From Pararhodobacter sp. (GTDB lineage Bacteria > Pseudomonadota > Alphaproteobacteria > Rhodobacterales > Rhodobacteraceae): 64,000 nt of DNA. The stretch spans positions 1 through 64,000 of the forward strand of contig JAFIEK010000007.1 in assembly GCA_020832545.1 (NCBI GenBank). Reading direction: 5' to 3'. How positions within the stretch are numbered: the first letter of the stretch is position 1; each line of letters opens with the position of its first letter. Position numbers and translations under genes: made by a program. The notes beneath the pieces were generated by a model. It was not told the origin of the DNA, ran no database searches, and was given only the letters and a program-made list of their open reading frames with translations. Positions 17,985 through 27,668 of the stretch are shown piece after piece.

Positions 17985-18377
17985 ATGTCCCTTCTCGAAG
18001 CCGCCCTGCGGGTGCGCGAAAACGCCTATGTTCCTTATTCACAATTCAAAGTGGGCGCTGCGATCCGGGCCCGGTCCGGCGCGGTCTATCCGGGTTGCAA
18101 TGTGGAAAATGTCGCCTATCCACAAGGCACCTGCGCCGAGGCCGGGGCGATCGCCGCCATGATTGCTGGCGGTGACACCGAGATTGTCGAGGTGTGTGTC
18201 GTCGCCGATGCCCCCGCGCCGGTTCCGCCCTGCGGCGGATGCCGCCAGAAACTGCGCGAGTTCGCCGGGCCGGATGCGCAGATTACCATGGCCACCACCG
18301 ACGGCCAGACCCTGACCATGACGATGGAGCAGTTGTTGCCCGGCGCTTTTGCCCCTGACCATATGAGCCGCGCATGA
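17985..18377 (+). CDS. cdd: cytidine deaminase
   Basis: Deaminates cytidine and deoxycytidine to uridine and deoxyuridine. A 130-residue homotetramer-type enzyme: zinc ligands are the Cys of TCAEAGAI, with the catalytic Glu, and the two Cys of PPCGGCRQ. The ATG at 17985 follows ACGGAGCC and gives the normal length; a longer frame upstream has no family sequence. The stop overlaps deoA (ATGA). First gene of a nucleoside salvage operon. Confidence 0.96.
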   Translation: MSLLEAALRVRENAYVPYSQFKVGAAIRARSGAVYPGCNVENVAYPQGTCAEAGAIAAMIAGGDTEIVEVCVVADAPAPVPPCGGCRQKLREFAGPDAQITMATTDGQTLTMTMEQLLPGAFAPDHMSRA

Positions 18378-19678
18378 CCAGCGCCGCGGGCATCATTCAG
18401 TCGGTGATCGACGCCAGTGCCACACCCGAATCGCTACACTGGTTCGCGCGCGGGCTGGCCGATGGCACGGTCTCGGATGCGCAGGCCGGGGCCTTCGCCA
18501 TGGCTGTCAAACTGCGCGGCCTTCCGCCAGAGGCGCGCACCGCACTGACCCTGGGCATGCGCGATTCCGGCGATGTGCTGCGCTGGGACCTGCCCGGCCC
18601 GGTTGTGGACAAGCACTCCACCGGCGGTGTGGGTGACTGCATCAGCCTGGTGCTGGCACCGGCGCTGGCGGCCTGCGGGGTGTTTGTGCCGATGGTCTCT
18701 GGCAGGGGACTGGGCCATACCGGCGGCACGCTCGACAAGCTGGAAGCGATCCCGGGCTACACCGTCGAACAATCCGAAGCGCAATTGCGCGTTGTCACCC
18801 GCGAAGTGGGCTGCGCCATTGTCGGCGCGACTGCCCGCATCGCCCCCGCTGACAGGCGCCTTTACGCTATCCGCGATGTGACCGCCTCGGTAGAATCCAT
18901 CGATCTGATCACCGCCTCGATCCTGTCCAAAAAGCTGGCGGCGGGGCTGGATGCGTTGGTGCTGGATGTCAAGGTCGGCTCGGGCGCCTTCCTGCCCGGC
19001 GCGGATCAGGCCCGCGCACTGGCCCGGTCGCTTGTCGATACCGCCAATGATGCGGGCTGCCGCACATCGGCGCTGATCACCGACATGAACGCGCCCCTGG
19101 GCGGCGTGGCGGGCAATGCATTGGAGGTGGCGGAAATCATGCGCTTACTGACACTGGCCACCCGCAATGATGACCTGTGGGCACTGACAGTGGCGCTGGG
19201 TGGTGAGGCGTTGGCGTTGGCGGGTGTGGCCGCTGACAGCCAGGACGGGGCCACGCGCATCGAGGGCGCACTACGCTCTGGCGCGGCGGCCGAGCGCTTT
19301 GGCCGGATGGTGGCGGCCTTGGGCGGGCCGGTGGATTTTCTAGACGCATGGCAAAGTCATCTGCCCGCCGCCCCTGTTCAACGTGATGTCTTTGCCCAAA
19401 CGCCGGGACCGGTCGCCGCCATCGACACACGCGCCGTTGGGTTGGCGGTGGTCGCGCTGGGGGGCGGGCGCAGGCGCGATGGCGACATGATCGACCCCAG
19501 CGTGGGCTTCACCGGCCTTGCCACCATCGGCGACGTGGTCGGGGCCGAACGCCCGCTGGCCCGTGTCCATGCCACAGACGACACCAGCGCCGTGGCCGCC
19601 GCCGCTGCGTTGCGCGCCGCCTATCAGATCGGCGAACGCGCAATGCGCGGCGCACTGGTACACGAGCGTATCGCGTGA
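18374..19678 (+). CDS. deoA: thymidine phosphorylase
   Basis: Phosphorolysis of thymidine or deoxyuridine to base plus deoxyribose-1-phosphate. The 434 residues contain the family motif KHSTGGVGD, SGRGLGHTGGTLDKLE and the VKVGSGAF segment. It overlaps cdd at its start by four bases and deoB at its end by four bases (GTGA), so translation of the three is coupled. Confidence 0.96.
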   Translation: MTSAAGIIQSVIDASATPESLHWFARGLADGTVSDAQAGAFAMAVKLRGLPPEARTALTLGMRDSGDVLRWDLPGPVVDKHSTGGVGDCISLVLAPALAACGVFVPMVSGRGLGHTGGTLDKLEAIPGYTVEQSEAQLRVVTREVGCAIVGATARIAPADRRLYAIRDVTASVESIDLITASILSKKLAAGLDALVLDVKVGSGAFLPGADQARALARSLVDTANDAGCRTSALITDMNAPLGGVAGNALEVAEIMRLLTLATRNDDLWALTVALGGEALALAGVAADSQDGATRIEGALRSGAAAERFGRMVAALGGPVDFLDAWQSHLPAAPVQRDVFAQTPGPVAAIDTRAVGLAVVALGGGRRRDGDMIDPSVGFTGLATIGDVVGAERPLARVHATDDTSAVAAAAALRAAYQIGERAMRGALVHERIA

Positions 19679-20874
19679 ACCGCGCGTTCCTCATCGTGCT
19701 CGATTCTGTCGGGTGCGGCGGCGCGCCCGATGCCGCCGAATTTGGCGACGAAGGCGCGAACACCTTGGGCCATATCGCCCGCGAATGCGCGGCGGGCCGG
19801 GCCGACACCGGGCGCAAGGGACCGCTGCATATGCCGGTGCTGGACGGGTTGGGGCTGGGCCGGGCCATTGAACTGGCCTCGGGCTTTCAAGCGCCGGGGT
19901 TGGGGGCGGCGCCGACAGGGCTGTGGGGCGCGGCGACCGAGGTGTCAAAGGGCAAGGACACCCCATCTGGCCATTGGGAACTGGCGGGCGTGCCGGTCCC
20001 CTGGGCCTGGACCTATTTTCCCCACACCGAACCCGCCTTTGACGCCGCGCTGGTGGGAGAGGTGATGCGCCATGCGGGCACCGCAGGCATTCTGGGCAAT
20101 TGTCACGCGGCGGGACTGGCGATCTTGCGTGATCTGGGCGAGGAGCATCTGCGAACCGGCTGGCCGATCTGCTACACCTCCGCCGACAGCGTGTTCCAGA
20201 TTGCCGCGCATGAGGAAGCGTTCGGGCTGGAGCGCCTGTATCGGCTCTGTGCCAATCTCGCGCCCTTTCTGCACGCGCGACGTGTTGGCCGTGTGATCGC
20301 CCGGCCCTTCACCGGCACTCCTGGCAAGTTCTCGCGTACAGGCAACCGGCGCGACTATGCGATACCGCCGCCCTCGCCCACACTGATGGACTGGGCACAA
20401 AGCGAGGGGCGGGTGGTACATGCGATCGGCAAGATCGCGGATATCTTCTCGGGCCAAGGCCTCTCGGTCAGCCACAAGGGCAAAGATGACGTGGCACTTA
20501 TCGAGCATATGAACCGGCTGGTGGCTACTGCAGAACCCGGATCCTTTACCTTTTGCAACCTTGTCGAATTTGACAGCCTCTTTGGTCACCCACGCGACGT
20601 GGCAGGCTACGCCCGCGCACTTGAGGCATTCGATACCAGCGCAGGGGCCTTTCTGGCGCGGCTGAAACCCGGTGATCTGGCGGTTTTCACCGCCGATCAC
20701 GGCAATGACCCCACCTGGCCGGGCAGCGACCATACGCGTGAACGGGTGCCGGTTCTCGCCTGTGGGTATGGCCCGGGCGAGATCGGGGCTTGCGCCTTTG
20801 TCGATGTCGCGGCATCGGTGGCTGCGCATCTGGGCCTCAGCCAGCGCGGCCCCGGAAAGAGCTTTCTGCCATGA
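19675..20874 (+). CDS. deoB: phosphopentomutase
   Basis: Interconverts (deoxy)ribose-1-phosphate and -5-phosphate. It has 399 residues and an alkaline-phosphatase fold with metal sites in DSVGCGGAPDA near the N-terminus and in FTADHGNDPTWPGSDHTRE near the C-terminus; the DTPSGHWE loop contains the phosphorylated Thr region. GTG start overlapping deoA. No deoC is in this window, so the aldolase step must be encoded elsewhere. Confidence 0.96.
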   Translation: MNRAFLIVLDSVGCGGAPDAAEFGDEGANTLGHIARECAAGRADTGRKGPLHMPVLDGLGLGRAIELASGFQAPGLGAAPTGLWGAATEVSKGKDTPSGHWELAGVPVPWAWTYFPHTEPAFDAALVGEVMRHAGTAGILGNCHAAGLAILRDLGEEHLRTGWPICYTSADSVFQIAAHEEAFGLERLYRLCANLAPFLHARRVGRVIARPFTGTPGKFSRTGNRRDYAIPPPSPTLMDWAQSEGRVVHAIGKIADIFSGQGLSVSHKGKDDVALIEHMNRLVATAEPGSFTFCNLVEFDSLFGHPRDVAGYARALEAFDTSAGAFLARLKPGDLAVFTADHGNDPTWPGSDHTRERVPVLACGYGPGEIGACAFVDVAASVAAHLGLSQRGPGKSFLP

Positions 20875-21875
20875 CCGATACCATCGAGCCCATCGATCCC
20901 GCCTTGCCCAAGGTTGAGTTGCATCTGCATCTTGAAGGGGCCGCGCCGCCTGCCTTCATCCGCGGGCTGGCGCAGGAAAAGAAGATCGATATCGACGGCA
21001 TATTCGACGCGCAGGGCCATTACGCCTACCGCGATTTCCCGCATTTCCTGAAAGTTTACGAAGCCGCCTGCACCACCTTGCAAACGCCTGAAGATTTCCA
21101 TCGCCTGACACTTGCGGTGCTGGAACAAAGTGCCCGCGACGGGGTGATCTATACCGAAGCCTTCCTCTCGCCTGACTTTTGCGGCAGAGGTGATCTGACG
21201 GCATGGCGTGAGTATCTGCACGCCATCACCGAGGCCGCAGTGCAGGCCGAAAAGACCATGGGCATCACCATGCGCGGTGTGGTCACCTGCATCCGCCATT
21301 TCGGACCGCAAAAAGCCCGCGCCACAGCGCGTTGTGCTGCCGAGACGGCGGGCGAATTTCTGACCGGCTTCGGTATCGCGGGCGATGAGAACGCAGGCCA
21401 CCCGCGCGATTTTGCCTATGCTTTCGACATGGCACGCGAAGCCGGCTTGCAGCTGACGGCACATGCGGGCGAATGGGGTGGCCCGCAATCGGTGCGCGAT
21501 ACGCTGACCCATCTGCGTGTCGAACGTATCGGCCACGGGGTGCGCGCCATTGAAGACCCCGCACTGCTGGATGAACTGGCTGAGAACGGCACAGTGCTTG
21601 AGGTCTGCCCGGGATCGAATGTGGCCCTGGGCCTCTATCCGTCGCTCAAAGCCCATCCGGTGGCGCGCCTGCGCGAACGCGGTGTCACAATCACCCTGTC
21701 AACCGACGATCCGCCGTTTTTTCACACCACCAACACCTATGAATATGCAGCATTGGCCCGCGCCTTTGGCTGGACGGAGGCAGATTTCCGCGCCATCAAT
21801 GCAGACGCCGCCCGCGCGGCCTTTTGCGACGAGGAGACCCGCCAGCGCCTGCTCACCCGGCTGAAAAGCGATTGA
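20871..21875 (+). CDS. add: adenosine deaminase
   Basis: Hydrolyses adenosine or deoxyadenosine to inosine forms. The 334 residues show the amidohydrolase zinc site HLHLEGA, the HAGEWGGP motif with catalytic Glu, ERIGHGV, and STDDPPFF. The ATG at 20871 overlaps the deoB stop; the longer upstream frame reads through deoB and was rejected. Adenine deaminase is a less likely alternative, as the HAGE motif and operon context favour the nucleoside. Confidence 0.93.
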   Translation: MTDTIEPIDPALPKVELHLHLEGAAPPAFIRGLAQEKKIDIDGIFDAQGHYAYRDFPHFLKVYEAACTTLQTPEDFHRLTLAVLEQSARDGVIYTEAFLSPDFCGRGDLTAWREYLHAITEAAVQAEKTMGITMRGVVTCIRHFGPQKARATARCAAETAGEFLTGFGIAGDENAGHPRDFAYAFDMAREAGLQLTAHAGEWGGPQSVRDTLTHLRVERIGHGVRAIEDPALLDELAENGTVLEVCPGSNVALGLYPSLKAHPVARLRERGVTITLSTDDPPFFHTTNTYEYAALARAFGWTEADFRAINADAARAAFCDEETRQRLLTRLKSD

Positions 21876-21951
21876 GCTTGCGGCAGCGTTTGCGTGTTTT
21901 CCCGCCCAGAGACTGCCGTTAAGAAGAGACTGATCAATGAAAGGGCGGCCC

Positions 21952-22599
21952 ATGACCGAGCACTCCACCACCGAGCACCTGACCGTCGTCAACCATCCGA
22001 TGGTGCAGCACAAGCTGTCCATCATGCGCGACAAAACCACGTCGACCGCAAAGTTCCGCCAGTTGCTGCGGGAAATCAGCATGTTGCTGGCCTATGAGGT
22101 CACCCGCCACCTGCCCCTCACCACGCAGACCATCGAAACGCCGATGTGCGCGATGGAGGCCCCTACGCTCAAGGGTCGCAAGCTGGCGCTGGTGTCGATT
22201 CTGCGGGCGGGCAACGGGCTGCTCGATGGCATACTTGAGCTGATCCCTTCGGCGCGGGTGGGTTTTGTGGGCCTTTACCGGGACCCCAAGACGCTGCAGC
22301 CCGTTCAGTATTACTGCAAGTTGCCGTCGGAACTGGATGAGCGGGTGGTGATTGTCGTTGACCCGATGCTGGCCACCGGCAATTCCTCGGCCAAGGCCAT
22401 TGATCTGCTTAAAGCAGCCGGGGCCAAGAATATCATCTTTTTGTGCCTTCTGGCCGCGCCTGAAGGTGTCCGGCGCATGAAAGAGGCCCATCCGGATGTG
22501 CCTGTCGTCACAGCAGCACTGGATGAATATCTGAACGATCACGGCTACATCGTGCCGGGGCTGGGCGATGCCGGAGATCGACTCTATGGCACCAAGTGA
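21952..22599 (+). CDS. upp: uracil phosphoribosyltransferase
   Basis: Makes UMP from uracil and PRPP, completing pyrimidine salvage. The body from [17 protein letters not shown] matches Upp, with [11 protein letters not shown] and the PRPP-binding loop [10 protein letters not shown]; the C-terminus is [15 protein letters not shown]. The ATG at 21952 follows AAAGGGCGG; an ATG at 21937 is possible and would add five residues. About 215 residues, close to the usual 208-210. It follows add after 76 bases. Confidence 0.95.
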   Translation: MTEHSTTEHLTVVNHPMVQHKLSIMRDKTTSTAKFRQLLREISMLLAYEVTRHLPLTTQTIETPMCAMEAPTLKGRKLALVSILRAGNGLLDGILELIPSARVGFVGLYRDPKTLQPVQYYCKLPSELDERVVIVVDPMLATGNSSAKAIDLLKAAGAKNIIFLCLLAAPEGVRRMKEAHPDVPVVTAALDEYLNDHGYIVPGLGDAGDRLYGTK

Positions 22600-22669
22600 C
22601 GGGTAAATAAGGCTTTACTCAATCACGCCATCGTTGCATCCTGACAACCATGTTACCAGGGGATATGCG

Positions 22670-23752
22670 ATGTTTGTGAAACTTGTCTCAGTCGCGGCGC
22701 TGTTCGCGACGATGGGGGCCGCCGCTGCCACGGCGCAAACCCGCAGCGGCCCGGTCATCCCGGCCGAAATTCCGCCCGCCAGCTACGTCGGCGGGCAATA
22801 TGTCGACAGCCGTGGATGCGTGTTCATCCGCGCCGGGTATAACGGACGCATCAACTGGGTGCCTCGGCTCGGCGATAACCGTCAGCCGATGTGCGGCTTT
22901 ACGCCGAGCATGGCCGCTGGCGGCAGCGCCCCGGTGGCCGTGGCTTCCGCACCTGCCACCACCGCAGCCACCGCAGCCCCGCGCACCGCTCCGGCGGCGG
23001 CACCTGCTGCGGCACCCCGGGTGTCTGGCGGCATCCCCTATTCGGTCCCGCCAGAGCGTAGCCGCCCCCGGACGCAGGTGGCCGCACCTGCGCAAGTGCA
23101 TCACGCCTCGGGACCGCAGGGGCTGGACACCCGCTGGAGCTTTTATGACCGCACCGGCCCCTCGCCCTGCACCAACCTGAGCCCGCACAGCCAGATGTAT
23201 ATGGTGCCCTCGCCTGCCATGCCCGAGTTGCCGCTGCGCTGTGGCCCGCAAGAGCGTCATACCACCGACTCAGTGCGCGAGCTGGCACCGCGCGGCAATG
23301 TCTGGGAGCCGTGGGACGGCGTGAACCCCTCGCCGATGGACCCGAATGTCTATCAACTGCCGCCCGCCTATGCTCCACGCTGGCCGGATGCGCATCTGCA
23401 GCAACGTTCAGTCCCGCAGGGCCACGCTACGCCGCCCGCGCAACGCTCTGCGCAGGCCGAGGCGCCGCATGTGCGCGTGTCCACCATGAGCACCCCTGCA
23501 CCCGCCACAAACACGCAGGCCAGCGTGCAGGGTCGTTATGTGCAAGTCGGCACCTTTGGTGTTGCGGCCAATGCACAGAACACCATAGCCCGGCTACAGA
23601 ACCAGGGCTTGCCGGTGGCCACCAGCAGCGTACAGCGTGGCGGACAGGCGCTTGAGGTGGTCATGGCCGGACCCTTCACCAGCCCGGCCGAAGCTCAGGC
23701 CGCGCTGGGGGCAGCCCGGTCGCTGGGCTTTGGCGACGCCTTCCTGCGCTGA
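22670..23752 (+). CDS. secreted SPOR-domain protein
   Basis: A 360-residue exported protein. Residues 1-22 form a signal peptide ending ATA before QTRSG. A short N-terminal domain with two Cys (GCVF and MCGF) precedes a long Ala/Pro-rich linker, and residues about 285-360 form a SPOR domain (GRYVQVGTFGVAANAQNTI through the AGPF repeat), which binds denuded septal peptidoglycan. It is likely a periplasmic or outer-membrane-associated cell-division protein. The ATG at 22670 gives a proper signal peptide; the upstream TTG does not. Confidence 0.85.
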   Translation: MFVKLVSVAALFATMGAAAATAQTRSGPVIPAEIPPASYVGGQYVDSRGCVFIRAGYNGRINWVPRLGDNRQPMCGFTPSMAAGGSAPVAVASAPATTAATAAPRTAPAAAPAAAPRVSGGIPYSVPPERSRPRTQVAAPAQVHHASGPQGLDTRWSFYDRTGPSPCTNLSPHSQMYMVPSPAMPELPLRCGPQERHTTDSVRELAPRGNVWEPWDGVNPSPMDPNVYQLPPAYAPRWPDAHLQQRSVPQGHATPPAQRSAQAEAPHVRVSTMSTPAPATNTQASVQGRYVQVGTFGVAANAQNTIARLQNQGLPVATSSVQRGGQALEVVMAGPFTSPAEAQAALGAARSLGFGDAFLR

Positions 23753-23772
23753 ACCCACACAGTGAGACATTG

Positions 23773-23803
23773 AAAAGCCCCCGGCCATGCGTCGGGGGCT
23801 TTT
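23773..23803. terminator. bidirectional intrinsic terminator
   Basis: AAAAGCCCCCG and CGGGGGCTTTT form a perfect 11-bp stem around a 9-base loop, with A and T runs at the ends, so it can stop transcription on both strands. It sits 20 bases after the SPOR gene and 30 bases before the end of the convergent membrane-protein gene. Confidence 0.9.
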
Positions 23804-23832
23804 GCATGACGAAGACCGGCACCAACGTATCC

Positions 23833-24861
23833 TCAGTTCTGGCAGATGTTCTGCAAGGTGATCCATTCGCCATCACTGAGCATCCGTGACAGGCTGCGCA
23901 CACTGCTGATCGGCTGATCCGCCAGCGCCTGCGCATAGGCCTCGGCCCCGGGTGGCAAGGTCAGGGCATAGGCGGAAACCGGCGCGCCCAGCGCATCGAA
24001 CCGCGCCGACATCTGCACCGGATCCGGCATCGCCATCGGCTGGGACAGGCGCAAACCCACATAAGCTGAAAAGGCGTCTGTCGGCAGGTTGCCGGTTGTA
24101 AGCAAGGCAAAGGTTGCCCGAATTCCGGCATGGCGCAACAGGTCGCGCAGCGGGTCTTGCGCTTCGGCGGCCAGAATCTCGCCGATCATGTAGCCCGCCA
24201 GTGCCTCGGGGCTGTCCAGCCGCTCTACCAGTTCGCGCCCCAATACCACCAGCCGCCCTGGAAGATGCGCGGCCTCAAGCCCAGGCAGCCCGTCCACCAC
24301 CACCACCCGGTCGCTTGCGCCCAGTACCCGGCTGCGCAACGTGGTCAGCGCCTGCCGCCCTGCCGGATCAGCACAGATCCGCACCGAACCCTGCGCGGCG
24401 ATCAGCGTGTCCAGCGCCTCGCGCCCGATCTGGATGCGTTTGGCACCGGGCACGATCCCGGCGGTATGCGTGATCAGTGCGCCGGGCAGCCAGAACACCC
24501 CCAGCCCCAGCGCCAGCAAGATCGCAGCGGCCCCCAGCCCCCGACGCAAATGCCGCAGCCGTGGCCGCTGCACCAGTGCATCGCGGATCATCTCCAGCGC
24601 GCCGATCAGGGTCTCGTCGTCCAACTCCAGTGTCTCGGTCTGGTCTTCCGGGCCCGGCGCAAAAATCGCCGGTTGCCGCGACGGGTTGAGGCGGTGAACG
24701 GCGGGCAGAGACCAGTGGCTCAATACTGCACCGCTGCGGCTGTCGGTGATCACCAGGCTTGCATCGCCCAACGCCACAACCACGTCGCGCCGCTGCTCAT
24801 CCGGATGAGCGCGCCATAATCCGGGGCCTTCCAGCCGTTGATACTGTGTCAGCGCGGTCAT
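23833..24861 (-). CDS. membrane protein with degenerate M48-like peptidase domain
   Basis: A 342-residue protein of unknown function. A single hydrophobic helix at about 109-130 separates a cytoplasmic N-terminal half from a C-terminal half. Residues 185-240 follow the layout of M48 metallopeptidases (a GRLVVLGRELVERL strand-helix followed by LAGYMIGEILAAEA), but the HExxH zinc site is replaced by GEILA at 227-231, so it would be inactive. The ATG at 24861 starts MTALTQYQRLEG; upstream residues look non-coding. It is divergent from the amine oxidase gene. Confidence 0.6.
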   Translation of the reverse strand: MTALTQYQRLEGPGLWRAHPDEQRRDVVVALGDASLVITDSRSGAVLSHWSLPAVHRLNPSRQPAIFAPGPEDQTETLELDDETLIGALEMIRDALVQRPRLRHLRRGLGAAAILLALGLGVFWLPGALITHTAGIVPGAKRIQIGREALDTLIAAQGSVRICADPAGRQALTTLRSRVLGASDRVVVVDGLPGLEAAHLPGRLVVLGRELVERLDSPEALAGYMIGEILAAEAQDPLRDLLRHAGIRATFALLTTGNLPTDAFSAYVGLRLSQPMAMPDPVQMSARFDALGAPVSAYALTLPPGAEAYAQALADQPISSVRSLSRMLSDGEWITLQNICQN

Positions 24862-25033
24862 TGCCTGCGGTTTGCCCGTTTCTGCTGCCCGTGTTTTGCC
24901 GCCATGATACCTGAGCGCCGGGCCAGCCGCCAGTGCGCTGCACACCCGTTCGCGCCACTTCGCGCATGCCCCATTGCACCGCGCGCGGCACCGCTCTAGG
25001 GTCGCGCGCGCCGCCCCGCACAGGACCGCCCGC

Positions 25034-26308
25034 ATGCCCCCGATTGACAGTTTTTATACCCGCACACTTGCCATTGAGCACGCCTATCCGGGCCTGATCG
25101 GGCGCGAAGAGGGTGATTGCATCATCATCGGGGCCGGGCTGGCCGGGCTGAGCGGGGCGCTGCATCTGGCGCGGGCGGGCAAACGGGTGATCGTGCTGGA
25201 AAGCGAGAGCGTGGGCTGGGGGGCCTCGGGGCGCAATGGCGGTTTTGTCTCGGCCGGCTATGCGTGTGACGGCGCGGCCATTGCGCGCCAGGTGGGTACA
25301 CAGGCCGCACAGGATCTGCACCACCTGTCCATCGAGGGAGCCGAAATGGTGCGCCGCGAGATCGCGGCGCTGGCCATGCCCGGCGTTGACCCGGTCGCGG
25401 GCAAACTGCGCCTGCGCCGCTATGACAGCGCAGCCGATCTGCACCGCGAAGCCGAAGCGATGGCGCGCCTTTATGAGTACCCGCTCACCTATCTGGACCG
25501 CGCCGCCATTCGCGCGCGGCTGGACACCGACCGCTATCATCACGGCCTGCTGGACCATCGCGCCTTTCATATCCATCCACTCAATTACGCGCGCGGGCTG
25601 GCGGCCGAGATCACCCGACTGGGCGGGCGCATCTATGAAGCGAGCGCTGCAACTGGTCACCAACTGAGTGATGCCACCAAGACCATCACCACGGCACAGG
25701 GTCAGGCGCAGGCCCCGCATGTCATCTTCGCCACCGGGGGCTACACCGGCCCGCTGCTTGGACGCCTTCGCCGGGCGATGCTGCCGATCGCCACCTATGT
25801 CATGCTCAGCGAAGAGGCGCCTGATCTACTGGCCAGCGCCATCCGCACCGACGCTGCGATCAGCGACAACCGCCGCGCGGGCGACTACTATCGCCTGGTT
25901 GACGGCGGGCGGCGGCTGTTATGGGGCGGGCGCATCACCACCCGCGCAGCCCAGCCCCAAGGGATTGTGCGGGAATTGCGCCATGAGATGCTGACCGTCT
26001 ACCCGCAGCTCGCCGGGTTGAAGACTGAACTCGCCTGGTCCGGCCTCATGGCCTATGCCCGCCACCTGATGCCGCAGATCGGGGCGCTTTCGTCCGGTGT
26101 CTGGCATGCCACGGCCTTTGGCGGGCACGGGCTGAACACCACCGCCATCGGCGGCCGTGTCGTGGCCGAGGCCGTGTTGGGCGAAACTGACCGCATCCGC
26201 CATTTCGCACCGTTCCGACTGGTCTGGGCGGGCGGGTCAGTTGGGCTGCTGGCTGCACAGATGACCTACTGGAAGCTTCAGGCACAGGACTGGTGGAGCG
26301 AGCGTTGA
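25034..26308 (+). CDS. FAD-dependent amine/amino acid oxidoreductase
   Basis: DAO-family oxidase of 424 residues. The ADP-binding motif GAGLAGLSGALHLARAGK lies near residues 38-55, and VGWGASGRNGGF is characteristic of gamma-glutamylputrescine oxidase-like (PuuB/OrdL) enzymes. The C-terminal FAD contact is GGHGLNTTAIGG. Substrate is probably a secondary amine or glutamyl-polyamine, but the precise one cannot be read. The ATG at 25034 (MPPIDSFYTRT) was preferred to an upstream one without family sequence. OsmC follows after 29 bases. Confidence 0.85.
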   Translation: MPPIDSFYTRTLAIEHAYPGLIGREEGDCIIIGAGLAGLSGALHLARAGKRVIVLESESVGWGASGRNGGFVSAGYACDGAAIARQVGTQAAQDLHHLSIEGAEMVRREIAALAMPGVDPVAGKLRLRRYDSAADLHREAEAMARLYEYPLTYLDRAAIRARLDTDRYHHGLLDHRAFHIHPLNYARGLAAEITRLGGRIYEASAATGHQLSDATKTITTAQGQAQAPHVIFATGGYTGPLLGRLRRAMLPIATYVMLSEEAPDLLASAIRTDAAISDNRRAGDYYRLVDGGRRLLWGGRITTRAAQPQGIVRELRHEMLTVYPQLAGLKTELAWSGLMAYARHLMPQIGALSSGVWHATAFGGHGLNTTAIGGRVVAEAVLGETDRIRHFAPFRLVWAGGSVGLLAAQMTYWKLQAQDWWSER

Positions 26309-26337
26309 ACGGCACAAGACCCAACATCGGAGGAAGC

Positions 26338-26808
26338 ATGACTAAAACCCATCCCTACACCTCCCGCGTGGTTTGGACCGGCAATCGCGGACAGGGCACG
26401 GCCAGTTATCGCAGTTATGACCGCAACTGGTCCGTCATGGTGCCCGGCAAGCCGGAAATCCCCTGTTCCAACGACCCGTTGATGGGCGGCGACCCGGCCC
26501 TGATGAACCCCGAAGACCTGCTCCTCAGTGCGCTCTCGGCCTGCCATATGCTCTGGTATCTGCACCTTGCCTCGGTGGCCGGGATTACCGTCACCGCCTA
26601 TGAGGATGCTCCCGAAGGGATCGGCGAAACTGCTCCTGATGGCGCGGGTCGCTTCCTGTCGGCCCGGTTGCGCCCGATGATCACCGTTCTTCCCGGCACC
26701 GATCTCGACCGCGCCGAGGCAATCCACCAAGAGGTGCATCGCTACTGCTTCATCGCCCGCTCGGTGGCCTTTCCGGTGACCATCGAGCCCTGTTTTATCA
26801 TCGCCTGA
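26338..26808 (+). CDS. OsmC-family peroxiredoxin-like protein
   Basis: A 156-residue OsmC/Ohr-superfamily protein, probably a thiol peroxidase for organic hydroperoxides. The two conserved cysteines are Cys69 in SACHMLWYL and Cys137 in YCFIARS. NPEDLLLSALSACHM is the family signature; the sequence is closer to the general OsmC/YhfA group than to Ohr. The ATG has a strong GGAGGA site. Downstream of the oxidase on the same strand, where hydrogen peroxide detoxification would make sense. Confidence 0.88.
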   Translation: MTKTHPYTSRVVWTGNRGQGTASYRSYDRNWSVMVPGKPEIPCSNDPLMGGDPALMNPEDLLLSALSACHMLWYLHLASVAGITVTAYEDAPEGIGETAPDGAGRFLSARLRPMITVLPGTDLDRAEAIHQEVHRYCFIARSVAFPVTIEPCFIIA

Positions 26809-26871
26809 CAGCGCACTTGCGCTCGCCCGTCAGATGCGGAAAGACTGGTGCAACCAACCGCAGGAGCGTGC

Positions 26872-27576
26872 ATGACCGTTCATATCGGCGCAGAACCCGG
26901 CGCAATCGCCGAAACCGTGCTCATGCCGGGCGACCCCCTGCGCGCCCGCTGGGCCGCCGAGACGTTTCTCGACAATCCGGTTCTGGTCAACGAAGTGCGC
27001 GGCATGCTGGGCTATACCGGCACATGGCAGGGGCACCGGGTGACAATTCACGGCTCGGGCATGGGCATGCCCTCGCTGGCGATCTACGCAAATGAACTGA
27101 TCCGCGACTATGGCGCAAAAACCCTGATCCGCGTGGGCTCGGCCGGGGCCATGCAGCCGCATGTGGGGTTGCGCGACATTGTGCTGGCGATGGGTTGCAC
27201 CACGCTCACCACCCCCTCGCGCGGGATCTTCCGCGAACTCAACTTTGCTCCGGTGGCCGATTTCGGGTTGCTTCTGGCAGCCCATGCAGCGGCTCAGGAA
27301 CAGGGCGTGGCGGTCCATGCCGGAAATATATATTCCTCCGATGTCTTCTATGATGAACGGCCTGACCTGAACGAGATCATGATCCGCCACGGTGTTCTCT
27401 GTGTGGAAATGGAAGCGGCAGAGCTTTATAGCATCGCAGCCCGGCACGGGGTGCGGGCACTGGCTGTTCTGACGATCTCCGATCACCTGCTCAGCCACGA
27501 GGCCCTGCCCGCGCCTGAGCGCGAACGCTCCTTCGGCGCAATGATGGAAATCGCGCTCAGGGCCGCCTTCGCGTGA
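26872..27576 (+). CDS. deoD: purine-nucleoside phosphorylase, DeoD type
   Basis: Phosphorolysis of purine (deoxy)nucleosides, complementing the pyrimidine enzymes encoded 5-9 kb upstream. The 234 residues match the hexameric DeoD class: [28 protein letters not shown], the [10 protein letters not shown] segment, and MEAAELY plus TISDHL at the active site. The ATG at 26872 follows GGAG. Separated from OsmC by 63 bases. Confidence 0.95.
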   Translation: MTVHIGAEPGAIAETVLMPGDPLRARWAAETFLDNPVLVNEVRGMLGYTGTWQGHRVTIHGSGMGMPSLAIYANELIRDYGAKTLIRVGSAGAMQPHVGLRDIVLAMGCTTLTTPSRGIFRELNFAPVADFGLLLAAHAAAQEQGVAVHAGNIYSSDVFYDERPDLNEIMIRHGVLCVEMEAAELYSIAARHGVRALAVLTISDHLLSHEALPAPERERSFGAMMEIALRAAFA

Positions 27577-27668
27577 CCCTGCGTCGCTGACGCGAGGGCA
27601 ATCTGCCCGCAGGCTTTACCGTCAATGTGTGCCTTTCTACGCTCCCCGCATCAGGACAGGAGGGGCGC

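Noticed and set aside
27577-27598. Bulged hairpin after deoD (CCCTGCGTC/GACGC-AGGG)
   Set aside because: One bulged base, three-base loop and no T tract; too weak to list as a terminator.
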